NCBI GenBank assembly: GCA_026708005.1
Contig: JAPOVR010000102.1
Span: 1 to 64,000, forward strand
Source of the DNA: Actinomycetes bacterium
GTDB taxonomy: Bacteria > Actinomycetota > Thermoleophilia > Gaiellales > Gaiellaceae
Length of the DNA stretch: 64,000 nt
Reading direction: 5' to 3'
Shown: one piece after another, positions 53,089 through 62,780 of the stretch
Position numbering within the stretch: the stretch's first letter is position 1
Layout of the letters: every line of letters starts with the position of its first letter
Translations under genes and position numbers: made by a program
The notes under the pieces: generated by a model
What the model was told of the DNA's origin: nothing
What the model saw: only the letters and a program-made list of their open reading frames with translations
The model's database searches: none

Positions 53089-53582
53089 TTTCCCCCCCTC
53101 CCCCCAGAGGAGCCGCAGGGGGCTCAGGCGCTGTGCCGGCGGGCGGCCGGCCAAGAACGACCTGTGCCTATGAAGGACATGCCCCGCTCCGTGAACAGGC
53201 CACCCCGGACCACCACCCGCTTTCGCGCTTAGCGCGGAAACCTTGCCGCATGGCACGCAGCCTGTTTCAGGCTCGAAACGGAAGCGTCAAGAGAGTACGC
53301 CGAGGAGCGAGAGCCGTCTCGCCACACCCCAACGTCATCAACACGCGGCCGCAGCAAGAGAGTGCGCGGACGAGCGAGGGCGCCCGCCGCAACCTCCCCT
53401 GGTTGTCAGGCCTCCCTGGCCACCCACAGCACCGCACGAGAAGACACCGCAGAGGACGCCGCCTGCCGCCCGGCCCAGACTCCTGCAAACCACGACGGTC
53501 ATCCGTCCGCAGCCACCAACCACCCGAGAGCGGCCGGCCCCTCCAGAGGGCCGCGCAGCTCCCCTACAGAGCCTACAGTGCG
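53089..53582. other. noncoding stretch after the OYE gene
   Basis: About 490 bases between two converging genes. A C-run with CCCCCC motifs follows the OYE stop, and the palindrome CGCGCTTAGCGCG lies near 53226. No gene recognised. Confidence 0.5.
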
Positions 53583-54563
53583 TTACAGCGCGGCGAGCAC
53601 CGCGTCGCCGAACTCGGCAGTCGTCGCTGCACCGCCCACATCCGGCGTGCGCACGCTCGCAAGCGCAGCGGCGACGGCGCCGTCGACGCGCTTGGCCGCA
53701 TCGTTCTTGCCGAGGCCGTACACCAAGAGCAGCGAGACCGTGCGCAGCATCGCGGCTGGGTTCGCGATGCCCTGCCCAGCGATGTCGGGCGCCGATCCGT
53801 GCACCGGCTCGAAGATGCCGGGCCCGTCGTCTGCGAGGCTTGCCGAGGCGGCCAGCCCAAGGCCGCCGGTCATCGCCGCGGCCTCGTCCGAGAGGATGTC
53901 GCCGAACATGTTGTCGGTCACGATCACATCGAATCGCTCCGGCATCTGAACGAGCTGCATCGCGGCGTTGTCGACCAGCATGTGCTCGAGTTCCACGTCG
54001 GCGTAGTCGGCCGCGACGGCGTCAACGACACGCCTCCACATGCGTGACGTCTCGAGGACGTTCGCCTTGTCGACTGAGACCAGCCGGCGGGTGCGTGCCC
54101 GCGCGATCTCGAACGCCCGCCGGGCAATGCGCTCGACCTCCCGGGGGTGGTACTCGCAGGTGTCGTAGACCGTACCGTCCTCGCGGGTGCCGCTCGCGCC
54201 GAAGTAGATGCCGCTGACGAGCTCCCGCACGATCAGCAGGTCGATGCCGCCCTCGGCGGCAGGCCGGAGGTTCGCATAGACGTCGAGCTCGGCCCTCAGC
54301 CTCATCAGGCCCTGCTCAGGCCTGACCGCAGCGCCATCGAAGTCGGGATGGCCGATCGGGGCCTTCAGGACCGCGTCGGCGCTGCGGCAGGCCTCGAGGG
54401 TCTGCTCGGGCAGCGCCTCCCCAAGTTCGCGGAGCGCCTGAGCTCCGAAGGGCTGCTCGTCGAGCTCGATCCCCAGATCGAGGGCCTCGAGCACCCGCCT
54501 GGCTTCCCGCGTGATCTCGGGCCCGATGCAGTCGCCGGGGAGCAGAACGACTCGAGTTCCCAT
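53583..54563 (-). CDS. leuB: 3-isopropylmalate dehydrogenase family protein
   Basis: A 326-residue beta-decarboxylating dehydrogenase. Visible: VVLLPGDCIGPEITREA, LIVRELVSGIYFG, VDKANVLETSRMW, FDVIVTDNMFGDILSDEAAA, GLAASASLADDGPGIFEPVHG and GSAPDIAGQGIANPAAML, which match LeuB and its relatives. Length is slightly short. Because it lies at the end of a catabolic-looking operon with no other leu gene, it may act on a related 2-hydroxy acid (tartrate or homoisocitrate type) rather than leucine synthesis; sequence alone does not settle this. Confidence 0.88.
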   Translation of the reverse strand: MGTRVVLLPGDCIGPEITREARRVLEALDLGIELDEQPFGAQALRELGEALPEQTLEACRSADAVLKAPIGHPDFDGAAVRPEQGLMRLRAELDVYANLRPAAEGGIDLLIVRELVSGIYFGASGTREDGTVYDTCEYHPREVERIARRAFEIARARTRRLVSVDKANVLETSRMWRRVVDAVAADYADVELEHMLVDNAAMQLVQMPERFDVIVTDNMFGDILSDEAAAMTGGLGLAASASLADDGPGIFEPVHGSAPDIAGQGIANPAAMLRTVSLLLVYGLGKNDAAKRVDGAVAAALASVRTPDVGGAATTAEFGDAVLAAL

Positions 54564-54593
54564 GGGTCCGCTAGGCGCCGAGGCGATCGGTGG

Positions 54594-55247
54594 TCACGCC
54601 GAGGCCGGTACTCGTCCCAGGACGCTCGCGAGGTACTCGAGCGCGTCCCCGAGCGACACGACATCGCCGTACTTCGCCTGGATATCGAAGAGGTTCGCCT
54701 CGTGCGGCGCCTGAGCGCGATCGCCGACGCACTCGCGCGGCACGATCGCCGGCCAGCCGTACTGCAGCAGGTCGATCGCGGTGGCGCGAATGCAGCCGCT
54801 GGTGGTCGCACCGCAGAGGATCACCGTATCCACGCGCTGTGCCGTGAGCACCGAGGCGAGGTTCGTCCCGAAGAACCCGGAAGCCCCCTTCTTCATGATG
54901 ATCACCTCGTCGGGCTGCGGGTCGAGACGGGGGTCGATCTCGACCCACTCGCCGCCGAGCTCAAGGTCGAGCAGGGCTGGTGCCTTCTCGATCCAGAGCG
55001 CGCCGTCCTTCCCGTGCGGCTCGAAGCCGATCGTCGTGAAGACAACCGGCAGCCCCCTCCCCCGGGCCGCGTCCAGCACCTTGCGGGTCGCCTCGATCTC
55101 TGACGTCATATCGGCGCCCAGCGAGCACCCAGGATCGGTGAAGCCGCAGGAGAAGTCGATCACAAGCACACCGGGGTGCTGCCCGCGCGTTAAGCTCTGC
55201 CCGAGCTTCGCCTCTGCGTAGACCTGTCTCGCTTGCTCGTCGCTCAT
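54594..55247 (-). CDS. cysteine hydrolase, isochorismatase/N-carbamoylsarcosine amidase type
   Basis: A 217-residue alpha/beta hydrolase of the isochorismatase fold with the catalytic triad Asp31 (VLVIDFSCGFTDP), Lys120 (MKKGASGFFGTNL) and Cys152 (CGATTSGCIRATA). The triad and length suit N-carbamoyl-amino-acid or N-carbamoylsarcosine amidohydrolases, which release ammonia and CO2 from the product of a hydantoinase. The gene lies 33 bases downstream of the hydantoinase-like gene. Start ATG 55247 with AGGAGG upstream. Confidence 0.88.
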   Translation of the reverse strand: MSDEQARQVYAEAKLGQSLTRGQHPGVLVIDFSCGFTDPGCSLGADMTSEIEATRKVLDAARGRGLPVVFTTIGFEPHGKDGALWIEKAPALLDLELGGEWVEIDPRLDPQPDEVIIMKKGASGFFGTNLASVLTAQRVDTVILCGATTSGCIRATAIDLLQYGWPAIVPRECVGDRAQAPHEANLFDIQAKYGDVVSLGDALEYLASVLGRVPASA

Positions 55248-55280
55248 CGTCTCGGCACCTCCTGGCTCGAGAGTACGCGC

Positions 55281-56696
55281 CTATGCCTCGATTGTCTGGC
55301 CGGCCGTCAGCGTCTCGCCGAACGCAGCACGCCTGACGAACTCGCCTGCACCGGGCTCCGCAACGAGCTCGCCGTACTCGACGATCGTCTGGCCACGTAC
55401 GAGAACAACCTCCGGCGCACCGACGACCTCGGTGCCCTCGAAGAGGGTGTAGTCGCTGTTGGAGTGGTGCGTTTGCGCTGAGATCGTGAACGGCTTCTCG
55501 GGATCCCAGACGACGATGTCGGCGTCTGCGCCCACCGCGATCGTGCCCTTCTTCGGGTAGAGGCCGAAGAACTTGGCGGGGGCCGTCGACACGAGCTCGA
55601 CCATCCGGTTGAGGCTGATACGCCCTTCGCGAACACCGAAGTGGTGCAGCATGTGCAGGCGGTTCTCGATGCCCACGCCGCCGTTCGGGATCTTCGAGAA
55701 GTCGTCCTGGCCGAGCGTCTTCTGGCCCTGCCACCGGAACGGGCAGTGGTCGGTCGACACGACCGAGAGCATGTCCGACCGAAGCGCCTGCCAGAGGTGA
55801 TCCTGATGCTCCTTCGGCCGCGGCGGCGGCGTATAGACGTACTTCCCGCCCTCGAAATTGGGCTGCTCGAGCGCGGTCTCGTCGATGAAGAGGTACTGTG
55901 GACAGGTCTCGCCCCACGCGTCCCAGTCGGCCTCCCGAGCGCGCGCGACAGGGTCAATCGCCTCCTTGCAGGAAACGTGCACGACGTAGAGCGGAGCGCC
56001 GGCGACCCTCGCCAGCTGAATTGCCCGGTTCGTCGCCTCCCCCTCGGTGATAGGCGGCCGCGTGCGAGCGTGCCAGATGGGCTCGGTGTGCCCGGCGGCA
56101 AGCGCGTCCTTGACAAGGATGTCGATGGCGTCCCCGTTCTCGGCGTGCACCATCACGAGCGCGCCCGTCTCGGCGGCTGTGCGCATGACCTGGAAGAGCG
56201 TCTCGTCATCGACCATGACGGCGCCCTTGTAGGCCATGAAGACCTTGTAGCTCGTCACGCCTTCCGCCGGGACCTTCGCGAGGTCCTCGAGGGTGCCGCC
56301 CTTGTTGAGGTCGGTGATGGCGATGTGGAACCCAACGTCGATGACCGGCTTGCAGCGGTCGATCTTCTCGTGCCAGTTCTCGAGCGCCTGCGCGAAGCTC
56401 TCGCCAGGGATCTGCAGGCAAAAGTCGACGAGCGTCGTCGTCCCGCCGAACGCCGCGGAGACCGTGCCCGACGTGAAGTCGTCGCAGGTCACGGTGCCGC
56501 CAAACGGCATCTCGAGGTGCGTGTGCGGATCGACGGCGCCGGGCATGACGTACTTGCCCGCGGCGTCCACAACCTTGTCGGCCGCAGTGTCGAGCGATGC
56601 GCCAATCAGCGAGATCGTGCCGCTCTCGACGAGAATGTCGCCAATGTAGTCATCCGAGGCGGTGACGACGCGGCCGCCCTTGATTAGTGTCGACAT
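55281..56696 (-). CDS. hydA: dihydropyrimidinase/hydantoinase
   Basis: A 471-residue amidohydrolase opening cyclic amides. Metal-binding HxH at His58/His60 (VDPHTHLEMPFGG), carbamylated Lys151 (TSYKVFMAYKGA), further His in MVHAENGD and YVVHVSCKEA, and Asp in STDHCPFRWQ. It contains all ligands of the dihydropyrimidinase/D-hydantoinase group. ATG 56696 has AGGAGG upstream. The substrate may be dihydrouracil, a hydantoin or a related ureide. Confidence 0.95.
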   Translation of the reverse strand: MSTLIKGGRVVTASDDYIGDILVESGTISLIGASLDTAADKVVDAAGKYVMPGAVDPHTHLEMPFGGTVTCDDFTSGTVSAAFGGTTTLVDFCLQIPGESFAQALENWHEKIDRCKPVIDVGFHIAITDLNKGGTLEDLAKVPAEGVTSYKVFMAYKGAVMVDDETLFQVMRTAAETGALVMVHAENGDAIDILVKDALAAGHTEPIWHARTRPPITEGEATNRAIQLARVAGAPLYVVHVSCKEAIDPVARAREADWDAWGETCPQYLFIDETALEQPNFEGGKYVYTPPPRPKEHQDHLWQALRSDMLSVVSTDHCPFRWQGQKTLGQDDFSKIPNGGVGIENRLHMLHHFGVREGRISLNRMVELVSTAPAKFFGLYPKKGTIAVGADADIVVWDPEKPFTISAQTHHSNSDYTLFEGTEVVGAPEVVLVRGQTIVEYGELVAEPGAGEFVRRAAFGETLTAGQTIEA

Positions 56697-56798
56697 GGAG
56701 ATACGCCTCCTTCTGGGGTCGTAGGGTCGAGCCTAGACGATTGCCCGCTCGTCCGGGCACGCCGCGCGGGGGTGCTGCCGGCGCCGCGCGGCTCGGCG

Positions 56799-57713
56799 CT
56801 ACCGTCCGTGGAGGTCGACACCCACACGGTCCTCTGTGCCCGTCACCTCGCCCAGCTCCTCCTTGGCCTGGGTCTCAAGCGCGACCGCCGCGCCGCGCCG
56901 GCGGATGCGAATCGCGGCGAAGACGATGCCCAGGAGCACCACGAGCAGGGTAACAGCGGTCGTCGCGGTCCCTAGCGCATAGAGGTCGGGTTGGATCACC
57001 GAGCCGACGGTGAAGGCGAAGATCTGGGTCGGGAGCGTGGCCTCACCGGAGGCGATCACGAGCGCCGTGCGGTCGTACTCGTTCCACGACAGCGTGAAGC
57101 CGAACAGGAAGCAGGCGAAGAGGCCGGTCCAGATCAGGGGTAAGGTGACCTCCCGGAACGTCTTGCGGGCGTTGGCGCCGAGGCCGCGCGCGGCCTCCTC
57201 GACCGCGTCCTCATACCGGTTCCAGACGGCGATCATGACGAGGAACCCGAATGGGAGCGCCCAGACGACGTTCGTCCCGAGCGCGGTCTTCCACATGCTG
57301 GGCAGGGTGCCGAGCGTGTCCCAGAAGAACGAGTTGCCGAGCGAGAGCAGGAAGCCGGGCGTCATCAGCGCCAAGAGCACGAGGAAGAAGAGCAGGCCGT
57401 CGAGACGGAACCGCCGCCGGAAGGCCAGCGACAGCGTGAGCGCGAGGATGCCGGTCACGGCGCCGGTGACGAGCCCGAGGTAGATGGAGCGCAGCCCTGC
57501 CGGGGCAATCTGCGCCGCTTTCGACAGCGGAACAGTCTCATCCCAGAGCGCACGCCACCACTGGAAGCTCGCGCCCATGAGCGGGAAGCTGATGCCGCCC
57601 TGCGGCCCGTTGAACGACAGCACGCCCATGACGATCATCGACCCGTAGAGGAAGATGACGAACAGAGCGAAGTAGATCGTGAGCGCCCACTTCGACCACC
57701 GCGCTTCCTTCAC
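56799..57713 (-). CDS. ABC transporter permease, polyamine type (PotC-like)
   Basis: A 304-residue inner-membrane protein with about six hydrophobic helices and the EAA loop EDAVEEAARGLGANARKTFR. Gene order and length match the second permease of spermidine/putrescine-type importers. GTG start at 57713. The C-terminal 40 residues are charged and outside the family. Substrate unknown. Confidence 0.9.
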   Translation of the reverse strand: MKEARWSKWALTIYFALFVIFLYGSMIVMGVLSFNGPQGGISFPLMGASFQWWRALWDETVPLSKAAQIAPAGLRSIYLGLVTGAVTGILALTLSLAFRRRFRLDGLLFFLVLLALMTPGFLLSLGNSFFWDTLGTLPSMWKTALGTNVVWALPFGFLVMIAVWNRYEDAVEEAARGLGANARKTFREVTLPLIWTGLFACFLFGFTLSWNEYDRTALVIASGEATLPTQIFAFTVGSVIQPDLYALGTATTAVTLLVVLLGIVFAAIRIRRRGAAVALETQAKEELGEVTGTEDRVGVDLHGR

Positions 57714-57737
57714 CGTGCTGCCCCCGATCCGGCCACG

Positions 57738-58730
57738 CTAGAGATCCTCGCGCAGGTTGGCGAACCGTAGGAGGATGACAACGCCGAGCATCATCACGAT
57801 GACGAGGACGACTGCCGAGGACGCAGCCGCCGAGAAGAGCGCCTTGTCGTTCTGGATCTTGAGGATCGTCCCGACGGAGGCGACCGTGCTGCCGACGAGA
57901 CGGACAGTGGCAAACTCGCCCATCGAGAGCACGAAGACGAAGATCGACCCGATCACGACACCTGGCATGGTCTGCGGGAGGATCACCTCGCGAAAGCTCT
58001 AGAACCAGCTCGCCCCGAGGTCCCGGGCGGCCTCGACCGCGCTGCGATCGGCCTGCGCAAGCATGAAGAACAGCGGGGCGATCATGAACAGCACGTAGAG
58101 CTGGATCATCGCGAGGACGACCGAGAAGTTCGAGAAGCTCAGGCTGGAGATCGGCTCGTCGGCGAGCCCGATCTGCTGGAGAATCGAGTTGACGGCGCCG
58201 CCGCGACCCATGAGCGGGTCGCGCCAGGCGACCGCCCGGATGAGGGCGCTCGTCCAGAAGGGGGCAAGCGCGACGATGAACAGCGCGATCTGGTTGCGCA
58301 GGTTGGTGATCTTGAACGAGAGGAAGTACGCGATCGGATACCCGAGCACAAGCGATGTTCCGACGATGATCAGCGAGTTGAACACCGTCTGCTTGAGCAC
58401 ACCCCAGTAGACACTGCTGTTGATGAGGGCCTTGTAGTTACTGAGCGTCCAGTCGTGGAGAATCTGCCCGTTCTTCGTCGTCCAGAAGCTCGTGAGCACG
58501 ATGAAGACGACTGGCACGACGAGGAAGAACAGCAGCCACAGCGAGCCGGGGGCGGCCAGCTCCGCGGTCAGGAGGCCGTGGCGCGGTGCGGCCTTGGACT
58601 TCGTGCCGAGCGCCGCCTCGACGGTCCGAATCTCTGACCGGTCGAGCTCCTCGAGCTCATCGCTCTGGAGGTGCGGTGCGGCGAGTCGGCCGCTCTCGTC
58701 GGGCGACTCAGCCCGTGAGGAGCTGAACAT
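57738..58730 (-). pseudogene. ABC transporter permease, polyamine type (PotB-like), with in-frame stop
   Basis: The first permease gene. Frame 58730 to 57999 gives a cytoplasmic N-terminus and several membrane helices, then the EAA loop EAARDLGASWF and TAG at 57999-58001; the same frame continues with SFREVILPQTMPGVV and the last helices to 57738. The family normally has a residue such as Gln (CAG) at the stop. A one-base C-to-T change would explain it. If not an artefact the permease is truncated inside the loop that contacts the ATPase. Confidence 0.82.
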
Positions 58731-59877
58731 CCGCTTCCTTCCACGCCACCTGCAAGGCGCTCCCCTCCTTGCCGCGGAGCTCCGCGTAGAGATCCCCTGG
58801 CACCTTGGCGATCATTCGCTCACCGGCGGCGCTCAGGTGCAGCTTGATCAGATCGCCCAGGTACTCGACGAAGACGACCTCACACTGGGCGCGGTTGACC
58901 TCGTCGTCACCGTCCGCCGTGTCAAGCAGGCTCACCGCGGCAGCCCGAACCGAGACCGACGCGGCCTCGCCGGCCTGGCGCTCGTCGCGAGAAGCAACGC
59001 AGCTTGCCTTCACGTGGCCGTTGTCAACGACCATGCGTGCGCCGTCCCGCTCGACGATCTTCCCGCGGATGAGGTTGTTGTCGCCCATGAACGTCGCGAC
59101 AAGCTCGTTCGCCGGCCGAGTCGAGATCGTCAGCGGGTCGCCGATCTGCTGAATCCGAGCGTCGTTCATCACGACGATCCGATCGGCGATCGACAGGGAC
59201 TCCTCCTGGTTATGGGTCACGTGGATGAACATGAGGCCCAGCTGGCGCTGGAGGTTCCGCAGCTCGACGCGCATGCGAAGCTGCAAGAGCCGGTCGAGGT
59301 CGCCGAGCGGCTCGTCGAGCAACAGCGCCTTCGGCTTCGTCACGAGGACGCGCGCGAGCGCGACGCGTTGCTGCTGGCCACCCGAGAGCGCCCTGGGCTT
59401 GCGGTCGGAAAGCTCCTTCAGCCCGACCATCTCGAGGGTCTCCACCGCCTGCTCGCGCCGGGTGTCCCTGTCGATTCCGTGCATCTTCAGCCCGAACTCC
59501 ACGTTGTCGAGCACCGACTTATGGGGGAAGAGCGCGAAGTGCTGGAAGACCGTGGTCGTCGGGCGCTTGTCAGGTGAGAGGCCGAGCAGACTCTCGCCGT
59601 CGAGCAGGATCTCGCCGGGGTCGGAACCTCGTGGCCGCCGATCATGCGAAGCGTCGTCGTCTTGCCGCAACCCGAGGGGCCAAGCAGGACGACGTACTCC
59701 CCGTGCTCGACCGTCAGGTCGACGTCCTCGACGGCGATGACACCGCCGTCGAAGATCTTCGTCAGCTCACGAAGCTCAAGCCCTGACGCAGCCGTGCTCT
59801 CAGTCTGCGCTCCGGCCGCGCCGGCTCGCGGGTCAGCCGGACTCCGCCTGCTCGGACGCGCGTGCTCCCTCGCTCAT
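58708..59877 (-). pseudogene. ABC transporter ATP-binding protein, polyamine type (PotA-like), with two frame changes
   Basis: The ATG at 59877 opens [14 protein letters not shown] and stops at 59833; the next frame over encodes [14 protein letters not shown], Walker [16 protein letters not shown] and HEVPT; near 59620 it returns to the first frame, which gives [14 protein letters not shown]-loop [10 protein letters not shown], signature LSGGQQQRVALARV, Walker B LLLDEPLGDLD and H-loop HVTHNQEES, then a TOBE-like C-terminus. Two opposite one-base shifts are required. Without them Walker A would not be joined to the rest. The 3' end overlaps the permease by 23 bases. Confidence 0.82.
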
Positions 59878-60106
59878 CGTGCCTCCGGAACGCCTCTCCT
59901 CGCGATGCAGGGCAACGGCTCGAAGTACCTTAGAGCATCGGTTTGCCCGGCATAAGCGCCGGCTGGATCGTGCCCAGGGACGGCGCCCAGGTCCTGTCCC
60001 CGCAGCGGCAGCCCGCCTACCGAGGTCGCCTCGAAACCCTCGGGCCCTGCAGAGATCCGGACGAGAAGACGTGCTGAAGCTGCAACGACGACGCATCGAG
60101 AACGCC

Positions 60107-60132
60107 GGAGGGGCGGCGAGCGCCGCCCCTCC
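60107..60132. terminator. perfect GC-rich hairpin between the PotD-like and PotA-like genes
   Basis: GGAGGGGCGGC, four-base loop, GCCGCCCCTCC: an 11-base perfect inverted repeat in the 290-base gap downstream of the binding-protein gene. There is no T-run. It may stabilise the mRNA end of the binding protein so that more of it is made than of the membrane subunits, as is common in ABC operons, or act as a terminator. Confidence 0.6.
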
Positions 60133-60169
60133 TGTCCACGTTGAGCCCCCCGGGGAGCCCGAGCCTCGT

Positions 60170-61661
60170 CTAGGCGCTGAGGAACTCCGACCAGCGGGCG
60201 ACCTGGTGCTCGGTCTCGGTGAAGAACGAGTTCCACGAGCTGTAGCGGCAGCTGCGATCACTGAACGAGCCGCCGTCACGAATCGTTCCGGCCTTGATGT
60301 CGCCGACATTGCCGGTGATGCCTGGCAGGTCCTTCGCCGCGGGCTGGCCCTCGATCCAGAAGTCCCACTCCTCGGGCTCGACGAACGCCCTGCTGGGCTC
60401 CTGTACGGCGTTGTAGTAGCCCTGCCGCATCATGATCGCGCCGGGCTCGCCGCTGTGCCACCAGTTCAGGTAGTCGTACACCGCCTGGAGCTTCATGGGA
60501 TCCGTCACGTGAGCCGGAATCCCCTGCTGGGAGGCCCAGCCGCGGAAGCCCTCGATCGGTGCCGCGTAGCGCACGTTGATGCCCAGCGTCACAAGCAGCG
60601 CGACCGCCGGCGACCACATCGACTCGATCACGACCTCGCCCGAGGACATGAGGCTCACGGACTCGTCGAAGGTCGACCAGAACGCCCGAAAGTGGCCATC
60701 CTTCTTGAACTCGATCATGATCTGCGTCAGACCGTCGATCTCCTGCTTCGTCATGTTCCCGAGCGTTCCGAACTCCATGAGGCCGAGCGCCTGGGCGGCG
60801 TTGCCGGCGTCCTGCATGTCGACGCCGGGCTCGTTGACGAGCGCGACCTTGCCGCGCCACTGCTCGTTGAACAGCTCGCCCCACGAGATCTCGGTGGGTT
60901 CGAGCTGGATGACATCGCCGTTGTAGCCGACCGAGTCCATGTTGAAGTTCTGGGGGACGCCCTTCGTCAGGGGCGGCTCCTCGCCGACCGTCGCGAGCGC
61001 GTCCTCGCCGACCCACTGGATGAACTCGCCCTGGAGCTCCGGAGGCGCCTCCTTCGAGCTCGGCCACGCGCCGGAGCGGTCGGGGTCGACGTAGAGCGTG
61101 CGGAATGGTGCGTCGCCGTCGCCGAAGATGCAGACGGTGCTCGCGAGGTCGAGCTTGCCCTGCCGATGGATATTGCTGACCTGGTTCCACCGCGTGATGC
61201 GCGACCTGTCGACTGGCTGGAAATTGTCGGACGCCCACAGCTTGTCGTACTGGTGCTGATAGCCCGACCAGACGTCGAAGCTCTCGGGCTGCGTCAGCAC
61301 CTTCTGCTCGAGCGTCACGGTGTCGGTCACGTCGAAGACCAGGCCGAACCCGAGGTCGCGCTCGCCGAGCTGCCGGATGGGCTCGATCAGGTCGACACCC
61401 AGGCCGATGACGCGCAGCTCGCCGGTGAACTGCTCTGCGGGCGGGGGCGGCGGTGGAGGCGTCGCAGCAGGGGATGGCTCATCGGTACCGCCGCACGCGG
61501 CAAACAGCGCGCCGACACCCAGCGCGCTGGCCATCGCCATGCCGCCCTTCATCAGATCACGACGCGTGATCCCCCGCTTGCGACACTCGAGGTCGAGGTT
61601 CGAGGTGTTTCTCGAGGTGATCGAGGTCAGCCTCTCGGTTGCGCCAATCGTCTCTGCTCAT
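60170..61661 (-). pseudogene. ABC transporter substrate-binding protein (PotD-like), Tat lipoprotein, N-terminal frameshift
   Basis: The mature part is an intact PotD-type periplasmic-binding fold of about 440 residues (GELRVIGLGVDLIEPIRQLG, WNQVSNIHRQGKLDLAST, GYNGDVIQLEPTEISW, YDYLNWWHSGEPGA). Upstream in that frame is a Tat-type ITRRDLMKGG, a hydrophobic segment and a lipobox LFAAC. The real start appears to be ATG 61661 with GAGGAG before it, reading MSRDDWRNREADLDHLEKHL; this joins the RRDL frame only if one base is removed from the run of five G at 61571-61575. Hence either a one-base sequencing insertion or a phase-variable break. Confidence 0.8.
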
Positions 61662-61877
61662 TGGCCCGCTACTCCTCTCAGCTCGCCGGACCGCAAACCA
61701 CAAATCACTCTCTTCCAGCGTGCAGCATCGAGGGCGCATGCCAGCCGGCGGGACGCCACCAGGGGACCTGACCGGTACCTCACTACGTGCTTGGACGTCG
61801 CCGCGGGGGCGCTGTTAGCCCTCCGCGCCTCAGCCGGCGCTCGCGGAACACCCGCTCGCCGTCTCGCACGCCTCCAA

Positions 61878-62720
61878 TCACCCAGCGGCCGCCCTGCTGC
61901 TGCGCTGGATGAAGTCGAGCACCGCGCTGCCGTATTCCTCGGTTGAGTCGAAGATCGTCGAGTGCCCCGCGCCCGCGATCACGTACTTCTCGGCGCCCGC
62001 GATGCCCTCGTAGATCCCCTCTTGACCGACGCCGTTCGGCCCCTGGTCCCACGGCGTCATGATGTCGGCGTCACCGCCGATCACGAGCGCCGGCGCTCTC
62101 ACCTTCGCCAGCCAGGGGCTCAGATCCATGTCGATCATCGCCTGGCAGGCGGCGCAGTAGACCTCGAGGTCGTTGGAGTCGCGCAGGATCTGCTGGACGT
62201 GGTCGACGACATCGGGGTTTTGCTCGAGGAAGTCGATATTCACCGCCTGCCACGAGATCAGCTCGGCGAGGATTCGGCTGCCGGGGCCATCGGGATCCAT
62301 CCGGGACAGATCGATCCAGTTCTTGAAGATCAGCTTGCCGGCAAGGCCGAGCTTGGCGGCGGCGCAGTTGATCGTGACCGAGATGGTCTTCTCCGGGTAC
62401 TTCCCGGCGAAGACGAACGCGATCATGCCGCCCATCGACGTGCCGTGAATGTGCGCCTCGGGAAGCTCGAGCACGTCCATCAGCGCCGCGAGGTCGTCGG
62501 CCCAGACCTCCATGTCGTAGTCCTGGTGGGGCTTGTCGGACGCGCCGTAGCCGCGCTGGTCGTAGTCGACGACCATGAAGTGCTCGGCGAGGATCGGCGT
62601 CACCGGGTCGAGGTTGAAATGCCCGAAACCGGCCCCGTGAATCTGCATGACCGGCTCGCCCTCGCCCGAGATCCGGTGCCAGAGGTTGACGCCGTTGACC
62701 TCGATCATGCTGTCTTCCAT
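61878..62720 (-). CDS. alpha/beta hydrolase
   Basis: A 280-residue hydrolase with oxyanion block MQIHGAGFGHFN, nucleophile Ser95 in HGTSMGGMIAF, Asp in VIGGDADIMTP and His in AGAGHSTIFD. It resembles 3-oxoadipate enol-lactonase-like and carboxylesterase-like members; the natural substrate is not evident. Start ATG 62720 with GGAGG upstream. It lies between the GAF gene and the transport genes on the same strand. Confidence 0.9.
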   Translation of the reverse strand: MEDSMIEVNGVNLWHRISGEGEPVMQIHGAGFGHFNLDPVTPILAEHFMVVDYDQRGYGASDKPHQDYDMEVWADDLAALMDVLELPEAHIHGTSMGGMIAFVFAGKYPEKTISVTINCAAAKLGLAGKLIFKNWIDLSRMDPDGPGSRILAELISWQAVNIDFLEQNPDVVDHVQQILRDSNDLEVYCAACQAMIDMDLSPWLAKVRAPALVIGGDADIMTPWDQGPNGVGQEGIYEGIAGAEKYVIAGAGHSTIFDSTEEYGSAVLDFIQRSSRAAAG

Positions 62721-62780
62721 CCGACCGCCTCCCGCGTCGCTCTCGTCGTGCCGGGGATTATCGCATGCCTGGTGCGACCG

